From positions 157,162-221,161 of the forward strand of contig CAJUNA010000005.1 of assembly GCA_910587645.1 (NCBI GenBank): a DNA stretch of 64,000 nucleotides. The letters run 5' to 3'. Source of the stretch: an uncultured Oscillospiraceae bacterium. GTDB lineage: Bacteria; Bacillota; Clostridia; Oscillospirales; Oscillospiraceae. The position numbers and the translations under genes were made by a program. Position 1 is the first letter of the stretch. The number at the start of each line of letters is the position of its first letter. This document shows, piece after piece, positions 61,447-64,000 of the stretch. The notes beneath the pieces were generated by a model. The model made no database searches. It saw only the letters and a program-made list of their open reading frames with translations, and was not told the origin of the DNA.

Positions 61447-63633
61447 CTATAATTTAATATGATGGAACCGGCCGGGATACGCCCAGGACAGATAATCCCC
61501 CTCCCGCTTTTGACAGGTGAATAGTAGGATCTGCCGGTTTTCAGAAAGCGAAAGGAGATAGTCCAGCGCCGCCGCCATCCGCTGGTCATCAAAATTGACA
61601 AGGGCATCGTCCAGTAAAATGGGGACTGCCTTCTCGGGCGGCAGTACCATTTCGCATATCGCCAGCCGTACCGCAAGGTACAATTGGTCTGCCGTGCCCT
61701 GGCTGAGCTGCCCGGCCTCGTGGGGGAGCAACTGGTCCGCTTCCTGAGCCGAGGGCGTCATGGAACGGTCCAGCAGCACCTTATTATAACGCCCACCGGT
61801 CAGGTTTGTAAAGATGGAGGCCGCATGTTCCCCTAGGGCAGGGGAAAACCGGGTTTGGAGTGTGGCGCCTGATAGGGCCAGTACTTCCATCGCCAGGGTG
61901 ATGGCGTCATATTCGCGCTGGAGCGTTGCCTGACGCTCCGATAACTCCTGGAGGCGGAGGCGCAGCTCGCCGGGGTCCCCCAGGGCCTGGATGCGGCCCA
62001 GGGCCGCGTGGAGACTGCGGCGGAGGGAGCCGTCTTGGGCCTTGATGTCCGCAAGCTGCTGGCGGAGCTGCTCCCGGGATATTTCCGGCCGCTGCGCCGG
62101 AACCGATGGGATGGGCGGGGCCGCGTCCCGGAGGGCTTCCCAGCGGTGGCGGGCTTCCTCCTCCTGCCGCTGGGCGTAGTCCAGCTCGCCCCGCATTTCA
62201 AAAGCCAGGTCTAAGGCTTGGCAGGCCTCGGGAAGGTCGCGGACCAAAGGACGGAAGGAACGGAGCTGGGTCAGGATGGAGTCCAGGTTCGTCCGCGCGC
62301 TGGCGGAGACCGCGTCCCAGGCTGCTTGGGCCGCCTGCTGGGCCGCCCGGGCCTTGGCTTCCGCCTCGTAGAGCGGGGCGTATTCCTCCGCCAGCTGGGC
62401 GCGGCTGGTTTCCAGGCCAGTGCGGGAGTCCGCCCACTGCTTTAGCTGCCTGCGGTGGCGTTGGAGGAAAAGTAGGATGCCGGCTGTGGGGAGGACGCAG
62501 GCCGCTGCGGCGGCGGCTGGCCAGAATTGGGTGAAATACCAGAGCGCGCCGCCTAGGGCCAGGCCTGACAATAAAAAGACTGGGATAATCCAGCGGGGGA
62601 AAGTGGGCTTCGGGTCCGTTTCCAAAGGCGCGTTGGCCGCTTCGGCCGGGGTCAGGCCCGCAAAGGGATGGGCATTGAGGGCTTTCTCCGCCTGCCGCAG
62701 GGTGTGGGTGGTCAGATCCAGGCGGGTCTTGGCATCGTCTACGGCACTATTAATAGAGGAGAGGGCGTCGATGCGGCCTTGCAGGGCTTCCAGCTCCGGG
62801 CGGGTGGGGACTGCCCGGGAACGGTTGGCCGCTTCCAGCGTCTTGAACCGGTCCCGGGCGGAGACCGCGTCCAGGCGGGCGCTCTCTACCGCCCGGAGGG
62901 TGTCCGCCTGGTCCGCCGCATCGTGACGGGCTAAAAGATCCTCTGTCTCCGCCAGCTTGGCCCGGAGGGAGTCTAACGCCTGCCGGTCCCGGGCGGCGGC
63001 GGCGGTCAGCTCCTCTATTTCTATTAATGTGGCCCGGAGGGAGCGGGCTTCCTCCTCCACCTGGGGCAGGAGGCCTGATTTGTTGTAGCGGCGGGCGTTG
63101 CGCTGGCGCTTGAGTTGCTCGGCGGCGGCGGTGAAGCTGGTGTCCTCCTCACCAGTGGTGATTAATGAGGTGATACGCTGCTCAAGGGCTTTGCTTTGCT
63201 CTACGGCGATGCCTGTCTGGCGGATATAGGCGCTGCGCTCAAAGACGTCCTGGGGGACGCCCAGGAGGGTTTCACCGCAGGTGGCGGCGGTCAGGCCCTC
63301 TACCGGGTCTGATGTGCCTGTGTAGACCGCTTTGAAAGACCCCATGGGGGAGTTAGCCCGGGCTGTGCGGCGGCGGAGGGTGATGGCGCCCAGATCCGTT
63401 TCCGCGTCCAGTACCCCCTCCATGGCGCTGCCGCTCCAGGGGAGGTAGCGGCGCTTGTCCGCACCCGTGCTGCGGTCCCGGGTGTTCAGGCCGTAGAGCA
63501 TCACCCGGAGAAAGGCAGTCCAGGTGGATTTGCCGGATTCATTGGGGGCTTCGATTACGTTCAGGCCCGGTTCCAGCTCCAACTGCTCCTGCTCCAGCCG
63601 CCCGAAGGTGGCGGCGAGATGTTTGATCTGCAT
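61447..63633 (-). CDS. YhaN-like AAA ATPase with coiled coils and a membrane hairpin
   Basis: A 728-residue Rad50/SbcC-like ATPase. Walker A is APNESGKST near 33; the signature is LSQGTADQLYLAVRLA near 640 and Walker B is ILLDDALVNFDD near 664. Long charged helices (about 165-310 and 400-600) suit coiled coils, and two hydrophobic helices (about 345-395) mark the YhaN form. The partner nuclease YhaO is normally directly upstream; here upstream is a promoter array, so this gene is an orphan in the window. TAAGGAGCAGAC precedes the ATG. Confidence 0.9.
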   Translation of the reverse strand: MQIKHLAATFGRLEQEQLELEPGLNVIEAPNESGKSTWTAFLRVMLYGLNTRDRSTGADKRRYLPWSGSAMEGVLDAETDLGAITLRRRTARANSPMGSFKAVYTGTSDPVEGLTAATCGETLLGVPQDVFERSAYIRQTGIAVEQSKALEQRITSLITTGEEDTSFTAAAEQLKRQRNARRYNKSGLLPQVEEEARSLRATLIEIEELTAAAARDRQALDSLRAKLAETEDLLARHDAADQADTLRAVESARLDAVSARDRFKTLEAANRSRAVPTRPELEALQGRIDALSSINSAVDDAKTRLDLTTHTLRQAEKALNAHPFAGLTPAEAANAPLETDPKPTFPRWIIPVFLLSGLALGGALWYFTQFWPAAAAAACVLPTAGILLFLQRHRRQLKQWADSRTGLETSRAQLAEEYAPLYEAEAKARAAQQAAQAAWDAVSASARTNLDSILTQLRSFRPLVRDLPEACQALDLAFEMRGELDYAQRQEEEARHRWEALRDAAPPIPSVPAQRPEISREQLRQQLADIKAQDGSLRRSLHAALGRIQALGDPGELRLRLQELSERQATLQREYDAITLAMEVLALSGATLQTRFSPALGEHAASIFTNLTGGRYNKVLLDRSMTPSAQEADQLLPHEAGQLSQGTADQLYLAVRLAICEMVLPPEKAVPILLDDALVNFDDQRMAAALDYLLSLSENRQILLFTCQKREGDYLSWAYPGRFHHIKL

Positions 63634-63767
63634 GTCTGCTCCTTACTGTATATATAATGTACGCACTATATGTTGTGGGAATTTGTTCCACGTATACTAT
63701 ATCACGAATGTGAGAAAATGTCTTTGGTATTTCAAGAAAAAAATTTCAAAAAAAATGGAAAAAGGTA

Positions 63768-63796
63768 TTGACAAAGTGTGGGGGATCTGATATATT
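63768..63796 (+). promoter_or_regulatory. Tandem promoter P1, rRNA-type
   Basis: Consensus TTGACA (63768-63773) and TATATT (63791-63796), 17 bases apart, preceded by an A-rich UP-like stretch at 63731-63763. First of three. The region 63634-63767 holds no gene. Confidence 0.85.
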
Positions 63797-63871
63797 AAGC
63801 GAGCTGTCGCCGAGGGGCGCGGTTGGCTCGGGAGCTTGAGAAAAAGATTTCGAGAAAATCGAAAAAAGGGC

Positions 63872-63900
63872 TTGACAAAAGCTGGGAGCTGTGGTAAGAT
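63872..63900 (+). promoter_or_regulatory. Tandem promoter P2, rRNA-type
   Basis: TTGACA (63872-63877) and TAAGAT (63895-63900), 17 bases apart, with the A-rich block GAAAATCGAAAAAAGGG just before, 104 bases after P1. Confidence 0.9.
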
Positions 63901-63974
63901 AGTTAAGCTTTCAAGCGAAAGGCCCGATGGTGAATCCGGTACGAAAAAACTTTGAAAAAAGTCGAAAAAAGTAC

Positions 63975-64000
63975 TTGACAAACCGGAAGACCTGTGGTAA
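63975..64000 (+). promoter_or_regulatory. Tandem promoter P3, cut by the window end
   Basis: TTGACA (63975-63980) follows an A-rich block like that of P2, and TAA, the start of its -10, appears at 63998 after the same 17-base gap. The promoters share sequence around both boxes. A strong stable RNA gene, most likely an rRNA operon, should follow. Confidence 0.8.

Noticed and set aside
1..64000. CRISPR arrays, transposases, prophage, tRNA or rRNA genes
   Set aside because: No regularly spaced direct repeats, transposase motifs, phage genes or cloverleaf sequences were recognised on reading; a dedicated tRNA or covariance search was not possible.

Overview
The window reads as the origin-proximal chromosome of a GC-rich, spore-forming, anaerobic member of the Clostridia, most likely an Oscillospiraceae relative (Oscillibacter/Flavonifractor/Lawsonibacter type). 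The evidence is the gene set: spore protease gpr, spmA/spmB, a six-subunit Rnf complex, a dnaA-dnaN-rlbA-recF-remB-gyrB-gyrA block of Firmicutes type, ParAB with perfect parS sites, and mostly AGGAGG-type ribosome binding sites. The family is inferred from gene content and was not tested by comparison.

Layout. 0.1-8.7 kb (+ strand): seven tightly packed genes that look like one surface-polysaccharide system: a TIM-barrel-like exported protein, a VTC-domain protein, a DUF4956 membrane protein, a CotH-type kinase, a large exported GH-A-like protein with a C-terminal binding domain, a membrane-anchored HEAT-repeat protein and a processive family 2 glycosyltransferase. 8.9-25.2 kb (mostly - strand): oligoendopeptidase, aminoacyl-histidine dipeptidase, asparagine synthetase A, an HtrA protease, spmA/spmB, comEC coupled to a small XRE regulator, an LTA-synthase-like enzyme, gpr, rpsT (+), a glycerophosphodiesterase, an MFS transporter and a HAD phosphatase. 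25.3-34.8 kb (+): dnaA, an oriC-like region with six DnaA-box-like motifs, dnaN, rlbA, recF, remB, gyrB, gyrA, rnhA. 35.1-53.7 kb (-): lrgAB, alaX, aspS, hisS, mgsA, a minD-like gene, rsmG, mscL, serS, parAB with three parS sites, and rnfCDGEAB. 53.9-63.6 kb: a DUF975 protein, a YgjP-like protease/GH13/GH1 operon, an anchored protein, an Mrp ATPase, a CmpB-type membrane protein and an orphan YhaN-like ATPase. The window ends in three tandem strong promoters about 104 bp apart, which look like the front of an rRNA operon just outside.

How it fits together. The centre is the replication and segregation core. The rightward fork meets about 18.5 kb of head-on genes (35.1-53.7 kb), including three aminoacyl-tRNA synthetases, parAB and rnf, and the usual rpmH-rnpA-yidC-jag block is absent next to dnaA; both point to an origin-proximal rearrangement. 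The least characterised and most interesting region is the seven-gene polysaccharide cluster at the left edge. No CRISPR array, insertion sequence, prophage, tRNA or rRNA gene was recognised.
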